A stretch of 64,000 bases of DNA from Acanthacorydalis orientalis (GCA_034766995.1 CM068313.1:31350825-31414824); one strand, 5' to 3'; positions 24,713 to 38,163 are shown, counted from the stretch's first letter. The notes: a model not told the origin generated them from the letters alone. Program-made: numbers and translations.

Positions 24713-26401
24713 TACAGTTCTCTTGACTGAACACACAATGAATCTGAAAATTTTATATTTAGAAGATATGATTTAATCATACTTATTGTTAATTCCGATC
24801 TAGTATAGTTTATTTAAGATTAAGTTCTACAAAACTTTATTACATGCTTTAAAGAACTAAAAATAGAGTATTTTTTGTTTAATTGTTATCCAGAATATTT
24901 AATAAATTTTGAATTTATATATATATATATATATATATGACTGTCAACATTATTACATTGTTAGAATAAAGTTTTTGCTTTACATGCAAAAATATTTTGA
25001 TATTTAAAATAAGTATATAGATATATGCTGTATAATATATTTCATATTCGTGTGTTTGAAAACTATGACTGACCTATATGGAAGTTGAGAAGGTCCTGTA
25101 GAATTAAGGAATGATTTAAGAGTAGGCAGTTTATTTTTTTTCCTTTAGAGAGGACTGATAGTGTTATGTTATAGGGCTTATATATGCAATTGTGATTTTT
25201 TTCGCTTATTCGTGTTTCATGTACTTGTGAAAAGAAGGATATAAACGTACGGATATAAAAGTGTTTTAGTGGTTGCTCACTGATAAGTTTCTTAATAATT
25301 TAAAACTTATTTTAAATTAGATTGACGTTCTCGTCTCTACACATAAAAGCGCATATATTAACATTCACCTTTGGTATACATATATATACTTAAAATTTAA
25401 ATGAAAAAAATTACAAGTTAATACAATGTGATTTAATCCAAGCCAAATAAAGACTTTTTCATGTGTAACAAACATATGAATTGATAAGGATTTTTTACTT
25501 GAATGAAATATATTTTTAATTTAATTTAGGTAAAACTTAAAAAGAATATTAATCGAAATAAATTATTCGATTTTTACAACAATTGTAAATATAGAAAAAA
25601 CACTGTAGATATTTCCATATTCTATTGTTAATTTTATTTAATTATTTTTATATGAAAATAATATTTTTCCATTTAAATATATTTAATATACTTGTCTATA
25701 AAATGAATAAAGGAAATGTGTGTTTTAGAATAATATGAACAATTAAAAACAAGATCATATTTTAAGTAAAATTTCTGATTTAAACTTCCAAAAATATATT
25801 TGTTCACTTCTATTATCCTATACAATATCAAGTACACTTTTCTGTAACTATAAAAATTTGATTTACAAAAAATCTTGTTAAAAAAATTGAATTGACAAGA
25901 ATACTTACCATTGACATTTTCGAGTTTTATTAACTTTGGAGGATATATAAATTTTCTTAATTATTAAATAAAATAATAAAAAATATTTTAAGAAAAGTAC
26001 GAAAATTGAATGTATCAAAATAGTTTTAATAAATGTAACTTAATAGAAAACAGAATTAATAAAAATTCAAATAGTTATTGACAACTAATATGATAAAAGA
26101 TGACAATCTTTTTATTTTTAAATTGTAAAACCTAGAATGCCAATATAACAAATAGTATTATTGAATAACATACAAGAATGATTTTGGTAATAATTTCTAA
26201 AATTGAGTCATTTGTTTCCAAATATAAGACTCTGTAACAAAGGTATAATTATTTAATTAATATTAATTAGATTCACAGTGACATTTACCTAAATGTTTTG
26301 TGTAAATGTAATAGCAGTGTCTTGAAGAGCGATCGTCTTTCTAATTTCATAATAGCACTTTGTGTATTGTATTCAATTTGCAATATAACTCTATACACTA
26401 A

Positions 26402-26448
26402 TATACATACATATATACATGCGCATACATATGTACATACATACATAT

Positions 26449-26520
<72 letters not shown>

Positions 26521-26529
26521 TTATATATT

Positions 26530-26582
<53 letters not shown>
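26402..26582. repeat. Long (TA)n/(CATA)n array
   Basis: About 180 bp of TA with CATA and TTTA interruptions. Its Tyr-Ile frames are artefacts. Confidence 0.95.
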
Positions 26583-26585
<3 letters not shown>

Positions 26586-26989
26586 TGCTTTCATGTTAAA
26601 AATATCGTCTCGAGTAAATTATTTTTAACTAAATTTGGCATCTTTAGGTTTTGTATCGATATAAAAAATCATTTAATTGTAAAAAATCTATAAGTAAAGA
26701 AATATTGTTGAATAAAATAGTTTATTTCCAAAGCATAAAAGTCATAAAAGCTATTAATAGCTGTTCATTAAAGAAGTTTTCTATATTTGAAAAAAAATTA
26801 TAAAATGAAAGTACTAGCAGTTAATAATTTATTTTTATGAAACAAAATAATTTCATAAATGATGTATGCAATTGCAATATATTTATCATTAAAAAATCAT
26901 TTTAAAATCTTCATTGTGAACTTCATAAAGTACAAATCAACTACGTGATATTCAAATAAACTGAGTTTTATCATGAAACTGTAAGCCAC

Positions 26990-27240
26990 GGAAGATCGTT
27001 TTGAAACAATTTTTGGCATGGGGGTTGTTGAAGGTGGTCTAGGTTTGAAATCCCCGTTTAGGCAGCGGCCGGCGTGCCATGAATTTAATGTGTGCATTTG
27101 TTGGTGGCCTCCAGGGCATACAGGCCACGCGACGACACGATGTTATACTTGTTGTATCACCCTTTGTTCGTCATCCCCTATTTCTATAAGCTCCGTCACA
27201 CACACTGTTTACTTACCACTTAGATATGGACTATGATTGT
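26990..27240. other. GC-rich island with open frames on both strands
   Basis: The region is about half GC. The plus frame 27018-27236 (MGVVEGGLGLKSPFRQRPAC...) and a minus frame (ATG at 27097) are both open, so neither is trusted. A minus-strand consensus donor (AAGTG|GTAAGT) lies near 27207-27212. It could be a first exon, a promoter or a transposon fragment. A passing likeness to a tRNA start was examined and rejected. Confidence 0.3.
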
Positions 27241-27609
27241 GAATAAATTTACAGGATTTAGACAAAAATAGATACGTAAAAATATTGAATGTTTTATTAT
27301 GAAGATTATTGCTGTAAATTTTCTGTTTGGTAATTTTAAGGTTCCATTAAATATCAATTATTTTATAATACATTGATTGTTGGAAGATATAAAAATATAT
27401 TTAAATAACATAGAACGCTGAAAATATTTATGTTCGCGTATTTATGTGTAATTGTTCGATGAAATAACTTTTATATAAAGTTTGTTTCGATCTGACATAA
27501 ACTGCATTCAAAAATAAAAAAAAATATTAGTAAAGAACTACAAAATTACAAAAATAGCATAATTAATCTCTTACCCGATGCTCGAGGTATTAACAGTTAT
27601 TATTTCAAA

Positions 27610-27673
27610 TTTATTTCTAGCATAAAAATAATTATTTAAATATTGAAATAATTATTTTTATGCTAGAAATAAA
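27610..27673. repeat. Perfect hairpin, 28-bp arms, 8-nt loop
   Basis: TTTATTTCTAGCATAAAAAT (27610 on, arm to 27637) is matched base for base by 27646-27673, around the loop AAATATTG. Pairing resumes weakly after one mismatch. It is not a TA array. Candidates are a small foldback MITE or a pre-miRNA-like transcript. Confidence 0.95.
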
Positions 27674-29547
27674 GTTATATGCTTAATGATTAATTTGTAA
27701 ATATAAATTTACTAGCTTAAAATTTTCTACTTAAAATTTTGTAAAAGGAGTAAAATTCAAAACTTTTAAGTAAAAGAAGTCTTTTTATATAAAATATAAA
27801 ACTATTCTTTGGAGGGTATATATGATAATTTCATATAAACTTTAAAATATTTTTCTTTAAAAGGTTATCATTTATTTATCATTTTATAAAGCATTGAAAT
27901 AATATATCAGAACATATTTTTTGTAAAATTTATTGACGTATATTTAATTTATTCTACTGTGGCTATCCTTTTTTAAAATTTATATTTAATACTATAATAT
28001 TTAATAACGGGATCTTAATAGAGATAAACATCACAATATTAATGAAAAATCATTTATTTGACAACCGTATACTTATAAAAATTAGAATGTTAATGAAAAC
28101 GTAATACAATCATAATATTCGATAGAAAACATTTTTATTAAATAGATTATGGAATTTTATAACTAAATGATATTTTTCGTTTTACAATCAATCTTTTTTG
28201 TTAATAAAAAAATTGATTGTAAATTGAGTTATTATCTTGCGATGTTATTAACAAAACGAATTTATTTGAAAACATCGTTTTACGGTGTCTATGAAAATCA
28301 CTTTTTATTTACAAATATGTATAGAAAGTATATTAAAAATACACGTGTTTATTGTATAGCAATCTATCTAACCTTATGAGTCTGCTATTGTACTCGTATG
28401 TGTATAAAAACCATATAAGAAAACATAAAAGTAATATATATTTTTTGTGTTATTGAACATAAATACTAATATTAAAGAGAACCGTTAACAAAATAGCATT
28501 TTTCTCTCGACTATAAATAATTTTATTCTTCATTAAATACTTTAGTGTTAATAAATATTAACGTAAATATATAAATTAACAGTTTATTAAAATATTAATG
28601 TTTCTCTTGTAGTGTAAAACAAACTATAAGTTAATGTATCATATAAAGGATGTAAAAATTTATTAATCTTTTTTGAACTCTGACTAATAATTTTTCTTTC
28701 GAAAAATTCGTTTATTTGTTGTGTAGTTATGAAATTATATTTTCATTTCAAATGTACAACTAAAGATACTTTAAATGAAAAAAAATCTTCCTGTTTTAAT
28801 TCATTAAATTTTTATAATAAATGGTGATATTTTAATAATTATTATTACTTTTAAAATAAAATAAATTATTAATATAACAATACAAAATTTACAACAATAA
28901 ATAAGTAATGTATATTTAGTCTTCCATTATAAAATATTCATTAATATAATAGTTTAGATGTAATTTTATTAAATAATTAAATAAATATAATTTAAATATT
29001 TAAGGAAAAAATTATAAATAATTAAATTGTACATTTAAAAAGGAATCGAATATGTGTGTCAATGAAAAAAAATATTTATAATAGTTAGAATTTTTAGTAT
29101 TTTAGAAATGTGAAATTCAATTAGTGTAGAAAAAATCAACATAAATTTATTGATCTCTTATATTGATGAAGTTAAATTTTTAAATCAAGATTGTTTTATT
29201 ATTCGAGTATTTTGATTTGTTTGAAATAACTATACAGAACATCAAAACATTTTATTATAATTCAAGTCAGCTATGAAATCGTATTTCAATAAATAAAAAG
29301 TTAAATTTTCAAATAAAAAATAACAGTTGAGTTATCCACGTTAAATCATGATTTTTATATTACTTTCACCCTAATAAAAATTCTAAGTTCTATCAAATAA
29401 TAAAACCACCGATTTACTCAATCGTAAAACTATACCCTTTGAATGTCAGAATTTACGTCAGTTATATGGAATCAATCAAATAGAAGAAGATATATACGGT
29501 CAAACATACATAATGTAATGTTTATTTTTACATTTCTTTTGTCTATT
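27674..29547. other. AT-rich stretch, no gene seen
   Basis: Short frames exist, such as a 70-codon one at 28167, but they have the composition of AT-rich noise. Confidence 0.5.
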
Positions 29548-29910
29548 TTATTCTACACGAATAGTGTATAAGTGATATACAAATATATTTGATAATAAAT
29601 TTGATTCTTTTGAAATATTGTAAAATATCAATTCATTTATGGCAAAACTTAAAGAAATATATTCAATACTTGATAAATGAAAATTATATTGAAAAAATGT
29701 AGAACAAAATACATTTATTCTTGACATAATAAAAAAAAAACAATAGTTGAAATTAAATGTAAATATTCTATTTATTAAATATGCAAATTTAGTTAAAAAA
29801 TAAAAATAATATTTAATTACAACAAATTTATGGATTGTCTTTTTTATGAATATAACGAATATTTTAATTAGAGATAATTTTATTTTATGTTTATTATACA
29901 TGTATATCAT
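29548..29910 (-). CDS. Unusually long AT-rich ORF, 120 aa, unrecognised
   Basis: ATG-initiated (MIYMYNKHKIKLSLIKIFVI...) and free of TA-repeat filler. The product is dominated by F, I, Y, K and N, with three or more hydrophobic runs (LIKIFVIFI, YFYFLTKFAYLI, FNYCFFFIM). With independent bases at 80% A+T I estimate fewer than one such frame expected in the window, so it deserves a look. The composition is also what open noise would give. A mitochondrial insertion or a membrane protein are alternatives. Confidence 0.2.
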   Translation of the reverse strand: MIYMYNKHKIKLSLIKIFVIFIKKTIHKFVVIKYYFYFLTKFAYLINRIFTFNFNYCFFFIMSRINVFCSTFFQYNFHLSSIEYISLSFAINELIFYNISKESNLLSNIFVYHLYTIRVE

Positions 29911-30673
29911 TTTAAAAACTTAACGAATGATTAATAGTAAATGATAATAGCTAATATTATAAAAATAAACGGAGTACAGTACTGTTTAAAAACATATTAT
30001 ATTAAAAGATAGTTTAGAGAGTATACCATATAAATTCGTTTCATAACGTTGTATGTGCTTTCATATCGAAATCAATCTATTGAACATTGAGTGCACTTTG
30101 TGTAAAATCTTAGAAGTAGAGAAGACACAAAAGAAATAAAATCTGAGTATTGTAGTTAAAAGTAATATTACATAAATTGAAAGTTTTAAGTAGATAACAA
30201 TAAAACTAGTTTCTTGTATTTTTCGACTAATAACAAAAGAAGGCCTCCAAATATATATAAAGCTTATTAGAAGATTTTAAATATATTATCGCTTTATGTA
30301 TAAGTTTAAAAATAGTTATTTCATATTGATTAATAAGCTCATCTTTAGAAGAAAATATTAATAAAATATTTTGTATATTAAGTTTTTGTTATTAAATAAA
30401 CACTAAAAAGATTTATGATTTACAAAAATTGATAAATCCAGTAAATATTTCTTTTGATGAATGATGTATGAATCCAGTAAATATAAAAGAAACTGAACGT
30501 AGTTAATAACTGAAAGTATATACTGATATTAATTATTAACTGAATATAGTTCCTAATTTTATTTAAAAAAAAGACGAAAGAATATAATTGGATTTTCAAA
30601 GAGTGTTAAGAGATTATTATTCTGTTAATTATAATATTATTCTGTTTTTAAATATATTTAATTTTTATGATAT

Positions 30674-30738
<65 letters not shown>

Positions 30739-31616
30739 AATATATTTATGAATATGTATACATAAACAAAATTATGTACGGCTTGTCTCCCTTTAATTCA
30801 TTCTGTTTGCGAGTAAACTTTTTTCGTTTAGAATTTACTTTAAATATCTATTATCAGAGAGAGAGTGTTGAACATTTCAGCCGCGAATGAGCGAATGAAA
30901 ACTTGGCACAATTAAATTTACATAGTGCCATTATTTCGTTCATTTCTTGCTGCTGTTGGTTTTCTCAGTAAGAATTGGCCGTATCTGCTTTGTTTGAAAA
31001 TAAGTCAGTTATTTGATTATAGTATAAAAAAGTTTAAGTGTTACATATCTATATTTTTAAGCATATCTTATTATAAATTGAAAATTATTCAAAAACAATG
31101 TTTTTATTTAAAGTGTAATTAATTTCATATATATAAATAAACTATATTAGAACATTTAGCAGTAAATAATGTTGCTTTAATTTTATTTCCATTAATTTTA
31201 TTTTATGTCAAATACTTTTTAATAATTTAAACAAAATAAATAATTATAAAATATGGTATGAATTATTGTGATTTTAAAATATTTTTACTTCAAATTATCT
31301 TGATTTTAAATTTTATACCTACGTTATATTTAAATAATAAATTAATGGAATAGAATTTATATTTTTAAGTCATTAATAAATCTTTTGTTACAAAAGTTTT
31401 CAAAATTAAGTCGTATTTTATTATTTTAATGATACTTACATTAAATATTTGAAATGAATCACTAATTAACTTCATCAAACCAATTAGAAACATTTATAAA
31501 GTTATTATTTATTTATATTTGAATGAACAATAATGGAATTTTTATGATTTTTTAATCTATTTCTTTAACTTTAAATAGACAATTTATAGAACCAAATTTT
31601 AAATTTTGATAAATTT

Positions 31617-31700
<84 letters not shown>

Positions 31701-32380
31701 CAGGATTTGTAAATTTAATATAAAGTCCAAATTATAATTGCTTTTTTATAAATGAATTATTTTCTCATTCCACAAATCACAATATATACCGCAGTGTTCT
31801 GAGGATGATGGCATCAAAATCCACATAAGTAGCAATTTAAAATGATCACTCATCATTTACTGAATATTTTTGATCAGAAATTTTTTTTTGTGTGATGCGA
31901 GAGAAAAATTCAATTTTGAAAGTGAGTTCAGCTACAATATAAAAATCTTATTGTTTTTATTTAAAACAATTAATATACTAAATAAAGACCTATTATTTTG
32001 GAGTGAAAAATAAAAAAAATTATTCGATACTGATATGTTTAAATTAATAATTAACATAAACTGATTAATTTTAATGAAAGTGTATATTAGATAATACAAT
32101 TTGCATAAAATGTTATATGAAATTTAAATTATTAGAAAACTGAATAAGTAGTAGACAAGAAATTATTTAAGTAAAGAATTAATTGTTTATTTCACTGAAT
32201 CAAGTGTCAATTAAATTCAGAGAGATTAATTAACATTCTTAATAGAAATCATTGATAGAATGGATTTATAATAGAGCAGTTCATTAAAAAAAATATATTA
32301 TTTTAACTAATATTCAGATAAAATGTTATAAATGAGCTATTGAAATATTCAAAAAAATGTACACAAAATGATTTGTTCGA
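29911..32380. other. AT-rich stretch with two large TA arrays
   Basis: (TA)n at 30672-30740 and 31621-31700. A modest GC rise at 30775-30985 shows no credible exon. Confidence 0.5.
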
Positions 32381-33399
32381 CCATATAGAAAGCAGATGGT
32401 TTTATTCCATTAAAGACGGGCACAAATCATTCATGACGCAAAGAATGTAATATTACTCCACTTTGATCCACGTTGCTACTTTTACTTTCCGTGCCTTTTT
32501 CTTCATCGCACAACGTGACGCACCTTTAATGTTTTTTAGCCAACAGTTTCAGCAGATTTCACCAAATTAAAATTTATACCAATATGTACAGTTGTCGATT
32601 TTACAATATATTTAAACTATTCTATAAAATTCGTTTTGTGTATATAAATTTAAGACACTATTTTTTTCTCAAATTTATCAGAATTCGAAGAATAGTAGAT
32701 GTGAAATAGATTTTTATTTTTATTAATTTAACATCATTACAATTATTTATCTTATATTTAAATTAATTTCATATTTATTTTACATCACAAAATATGTTTA
32801 AGCATAGATACAAATAGTAATGAATTTTTAAATGAAATGTGCAATTGTTTTATATTTTGAATATTTTTGATAGACATATTTTATATATTTGTATCTTGAA
32901 ATAATACACAATTTCGGAATGTTTCTCTTATTAATCTTTGATTTATATTAGGTATAAAAGTTAATACAATTTTTAAACTACATAAAGTATTTTATTTTTT
33001 AATATCATTATTTATAATTTAAAACTATTATATTCGTCGACCTGTTTATACATTTTATTACAAATGTTATTTTTCTAGAGAAAAAAACATAAAGAGAATT
33101 TATATGCATAAAAAATCAAATTCTAATGATTTTGGCAATAACAAAAATAATTGTTTCTTATTAAAATGTTAATTTAAATTTTTCATATAATTAATAGCTG
33201 AAATCTTTTCAATCTATGTCACGTTTAGTGAAAATAATGATCTTGCATTAAAAACCGTTCTGCAATAAAATTCAATATAATTAACAAAGTGGTATGTAAT
33301 CTATTATTAAAGACCACGTTTATTAAAACTATTAATTACTTGATAATTACTCTAACTCCTAGGTAATTTGTGATATTATTAAAGATTATAACTTACTAC

Positions 33400-33401
<2 letters not shown>

Positions 33402-33453
<52 letters not shown>

Positions 33454-33763
33454 GGATATGTAAATTTACACTTGTATAATTTACATTCAAATATTATCTA
33501 TTAATTTAAGAAGTATAAAGTATCTGTGGTAGAAAAGATTTAATATAGAAATAAAAATTACTGTCTAATATTTTTTAAATTTATATACTGAAAGCATTTA
33601 ACATTTTTTTAAATGTATTAAAATTTTATTCAGTTAGATAAAAATAATACATTTATATTGTTTTGAGAATAATGAACTCTTTCCAAATTATTTTTTTAAA
33701 TGAGTTTTTATAAAATAAAACCTTCGTTATTATATGTATAATAATTTTATAATTTTCTTCTGA

Positions 33764-33833
<70 letters not shown>
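33402..33833. repeat. Two (TA)n arrays
   Basis: TA tracts at 33402-33448 and 33769-33831. Confidence 0.95.
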
Positions 33834-33835
<2 letters not shown>

Positions 33836-34316
33836 TTCAATACCACTGGTCTCGATAATAATGTTATTTTTGGTCACATATTTTTTTAATTATTTGCAAA
33901 ATATATCATTGTAACTGATGAATTATTTATTTTTCAACACTAGATTTTATTTGTTTTTTTTTTTTTAAAAAAAATAGTTACTTTGAGTATTTATTTTAGG
34001 AATTTATTATTTTATTTTCTATATTTCTCCTGTATATTTCCTATTTGTATTAAATGTGTTTGTATTATTTTTAAAAATTGATTTTTTTTCTAAATAATTT
34101 AAATTATGGCAAGGAGTTGAAGTATGTTCTTCAGTTTGTGAATTCATTGATATTACCTCTTTTGCATTTTACCTAATTGTTATATTTTCTTAAAATGATA
34201 ATCTAGTGTGAGAAAAGTATAATTTCATATCATATTTTTAGTCATATCATATTTTAATTTATAGATTATATTAAGATTATAATTTTTTTTTCGATTTCAG
34301 TTTTTAAAAATATGAA

Positions 34317-34357
<41 letters not shown>

Positions 34358-35282
34358 TGAAGAAAACTTTAATGTGTAAATTTTTTATACTGAATAAAAA
34401 AATTATATCAGAATAATCATATTAGATAAATTATATCTGATTTAACAACTACTACGATTATAACTAGTAAATTTGAAAATGTATCATAATAAAAGAGTTA
34501 TATATATATATTTATATAGTATAGAGATATTAATATACCAGTTACCAAAAATTTTGATTTCTATTAGTTATTTTTAAAAAAGTCAAGTATAAAAATAAAA
34601 TTATCGAACATTTAAATTCTGGGTACTTTTTATTAACATATGTAATATTTTAAAGTCAGACGCTATTAACAGTTATTGACGTACCCTTAAACTCCAAATA
34701 AAGAACAATTTTACTAAAATATTAATTTTCATTACATTGTTTATAAAAAAATGCACAAAAATAAAAAAAAATGTTTATTTTAAAATTTTTTATTATTAAG
34801 AAGGTTTAAATTTTAAATCTGAACATATATATATATATATATATATATGCACCATATAAGTGAATAAATTAAATAATCGTCTAGGTATAGCGAAAATATT
34901 TAATTATACTTAAAAATAATTATTTACATGAAATGTTTTATTAATAATTGACGATATTTTGTTAATAGTTAACAATATTTTATGAAAATTAATTTTATAA
35001 GTAGTAATTAATAATTTTAATGAATTTATAATATTTTTGTCTAGACGCTCAAAAGCCCCAACCTATAACGAACCAACCTATAGGGTTTTGACACTTTTTT
35101 TATTTCTTTTGAATATAGAAAAAAATACTTTATTTAAAAAGTAACGTTTTAATGATTATTTTTAGAAAAGTACAAATAATTAACACTGAAGTTTAAATCT
35201 ATAGGCTAATTAACACTTTAATGATACTTTGTCATTTTATGAAATATACATAATTAACAAAATAAATAATAAATAATAAGCA

Positions 35283-35321
<39 letters not shown>

Positions 35322-35389
35322 GCCTGTACATAAACTTGTAGAAGTACACGTATATAAGCAATAATTTGAAATTAGGATGGAAATAAATT

Positions 35390-35790
35390 ATAATCACCTG
35401 TATATAATGTTTCCGATTCGTCCAGTATACAATCCCAATTTGACTGGACGTCCGAAATGTATGTAGTAAAACGTACACTTACCAAAACTGTATTCCTATG
35501 CGAAATACGGTGAGCATATTGCCAGTCGCTGTGCAGCCATTAACCGAAACTTAATTAAATATTTTCGCGAAGCAGATATCTCTTAAGTGTCACACAACTA
35601 TGCAGGAACGTCTTGCTAGCTTGTTTGCTTTTGCATGCTTCTGTTATATGAGAATATGGAGGTATATGTTCGCTGAAGATGAATATTCAACGCAACATCG
35701 TAGTGGCAGTAATATGGTACTTAAGTTACACTTGATTATGTTGCGTAGGTTCGAATCTTACTCATGGTCACTTCATAATACTTAATTTAT
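35390..35790. other. GC-richer island with candidate 61-aa ORF and B-box-like sequence
   Basis: A plus-strand ATG frame at 35600-35785 reads MQERLASLFAFACFCYMRIW... The sequence GTAGGTTCGAATCTTAC near 35745 matches a pol III B box and can form a T-arm, but no cloverleaf can be built upstream. It may be a tRNA-derived fragment or chance. Confidence 0.25.
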
Positions 35791-36998
35791 GCATAGGCTC
35801 ATATCCATTACTATCTGAAATAATAAACAATAAGATATTGTTTTTGTAGTAATAAAGTTTTCTAAATTCAATTTATTTTATTTATTGATTTAAGCTCAAT
35901 ATTTTTTTGTTAATTATAAAATTATCTTTTCGCAGTCGAAGTGAATTTTATTCATTAAAATTTAATTTTTTTTCAGCATAATTGCAATAGATTTAGAACT
36001 GTGAATAGATTTTTTCTCGCAAATAATTTTTTACTTCACAAAAAAATTGTTGAAAAATATTAAATAATAAATTATGGATCAGTTATGATTCTTGTTTATG
36101 ACTAATTCGACAGCAGTTACATTAATCACAGAGAGACAAAATATAGAGTCATATATTTCGATGGAACGATTTTAAACATTTGTTATTTATTTTCTGACTT
36201 CTATATTGGTATTTATCAGTTATAGTAAAAATATTATATTACAGTGAGTAGATAAAGAACAGGAATCTTATTATATTATAAAATATACGAAAAAACAATG
36301 ATGAAGTAAAAAGTAAACTTATTTCTAAAATAAATCAAATTATCTGACTTTAGATCTTATTTTGATGATTTTATTACATTTATCGAATTGTAATTTTATT
36401 CTGTAGCTTATTTATACTAATATCAATTTTTAAAAGAGATTATTATGTGTAAGCACCAAATTTTCAAAAGATTAATGAACCATCTAGTTGAGATTAGATG
36501 TTCTTTTCAAGTCAGTTATCCAACGAAATCTACATTACCTTGTTGTAGCACCTTTTTGAATAAATTGTTTGTCTCGTCAAAATTGAAAATAAACGTGGAA
36601 AAGAAGTAAAGTAATTTCGCTTCTGCGTTGAGTACATATTTTTCCGTACATTTTTTTGAGAAAAGAGCAATGAATAATTTATTAGCCCATTCTAAATATA
36701 TATATGCATATATATATATATATATATATATTCATTTTTAAATTTATCGTTTTTTCCGTAGCCATGTGCTTCAAAATATAATATTTGTTATTTAATGGAA
36801 ATTTGGATTTAAATGATATTCAGAAATATTGCATAGCTACTTACCATAGTATGTTAAATAAAGGATATAACTATATTTATAAAGTTATTTTATAACTTTT
36901 ACACAATTATTTTTCTGCAATATATATAAAATAATTCCATAATAATTCCATCCTAAAATTTACATATATTTTTTTATTTTTCGTGCAGACCATCTTTC

Positions 36999-37180
36999 CA
37001 TAACGCCTCTCCCACCGCTACACTCAACAAGTAGTACATTAACTATTTCCATTACTAATAATCTATGATTGGTTGATGGATATCGAGTGGTCACTATTCC
37101 GATTAGCTGACATCAGTCACATGCATGCAGCTCTTTCGCGGTATAAAACGAAAGAGGTGTATTCGATTTAAATGTAAAAC
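36999..37180 (+). promoter_or_regulatory. Promoter-like island with TATA box inside an inverted repeat
   Basis: CTCTTTCG (37131-37138) and CGAAAGAG (37149-37156) are perfect inverted repeats flanking CGGTATAAAA. Upstream, GATTGGTTG offers a reverse CCAAT box, and composition is clearly richer in GC than the flanks. Downstream, a 27-codon ATG frame (37183-37266, MTFTQNIVFTEALEKKIVTH...) is the only nearby reading. Confidence 0.35.
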
Positions 37181-37359
37181 TGATGACATTCACTCAAAAT
37201 ATTGTATTCACTGAAGCTTTAGAGAAAAAAATTGTTACACATTTTAATATTGTAATTTGTTGTTAATTTTTATAAACTTTTCCAATAAAAAAAATACGAC
37301 ATATAATTTACGTAGATTATTTGTCCGTTTACTTTGTTAAATAACGTTATTTGTTAGAG

Positions 37360-37440
37360 AAGATCGACGGTCTGTTAGTGAGGAGCGATGCCCTCCCTCA
37401 GTGTCGGAAAGTGTAGCGAATAGAAGGCAGAGACCCCTAG
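37360..37440 (+). repeat. Relative of the 20.1-kb short element
   Basis: GTAGCGAATAGAAGGCAGAG then ACCCCTAG matches the 20.15-kb element with about three changes in 25 bp. It ends in CTAG before TAAT, recalling a Helitron 3' end (CTRR-T), but the expected hairpin is not clear. Confidence 0.4.
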
Positions 37441-37741
37441 TAATTGAAAAATATATTGTTTTCACAAATATCATTTTTTTCCGCATGTATTTACTCGATA
37501 TATATATATACATACAAATGTATGTACTTATGTAACATATATATGGATGTACGTGTATTATACTATCATTTATATATCAATTATTGCATATTAATTTTCT
37601 TTAGAATTTACCATAATATTAAGAATATCAAAGATGTACAATAAAAGGCACTTCTTTTAAATGCATGTTTTTATAAAAAAAATATGTTTTTTCCATATTC
37701 ATAATCAAGAAAAAAGTTATTAAACATTTCTAAGATCGTTT

Positions 37742-37936
37742 TCATTCTTGACAAGTTTCTGACAAATACTTTGAATTAGTTAACAACTTCTTTGAATCTT
37801 GGCTGGCACTCGCGTTTAGTGTCCTTAGAGTTTGAGAGCTCCTTAACATGATTCCCGTCTTACTCCTTATTTCAAGCCCCTCGACAGAGGTCGCTATGAA
37901 CAAACCGGGCTTGTTGTTACTCACCTCTGACATCAT
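37742..37936 (-). CDS. Candidate ORF or short first exon in a GC-richer island
   Basis: The frame MMSEVSNNKPGLFIATSVEG through to TNSKYLSETCQE has coding-like composition. It also contains an excellent donor, ATGATGTCAGAG|GTGAGTAA at 37925/37924, so the true coding part might be only MMSE in a first exon. An acceptor-like CTGTCTGCTAG precedes the ATGs. No family recognised. Confidence 0.22.
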   Translation of the reverse strand: MMSEVSNNKPGLFIATSVEGLEIRSKTGIMLRSSQTLRTLNASASQDSKKLLTNSKYLSETCQE

Positions 37937-38128
37937 GTTAACATCACCTCTAGCAGACAGTTATTGTAATTTAGAAAGGGCTGTTGGTTTCTTGATATTA
38001 TTCACGATGTAAACATAACTATAGATGCTCGACAAGAATACGGTTTAACTGTTGGAAAATTTGTTCAATGTTTTCTAGTTTATCTTAATGAAAAGTTAAT
38101 TAACATATATCAACACACAAGTTACCAA

Positions 38129-38163
<35 letters not shown>

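Noticed and set aside
26298..26628. Tyr-Ile-rich frames over TA arrays (likewise at 42515, 44839, 46203, 16301, 18471, 55324)
   Set aside because: Translation of (TA)n gives endless Tyr-Ile; these are not proteins.
27013..27085. tRNA-Gly-like start GCATGGGGG with a GGTTTGAAATCC box
   Set aside because: No acceptor or anticodon stem can be paired; a chance resemblance in a GC-rich island.
35690..35775. Complete tRNA gene ending in GGTTCGAATCTTACTCATGGTC
   Set aside because: The T-arm folds but no matching 5' acceptor strand (about ACCATGA) or anticodon arm exists upstream.
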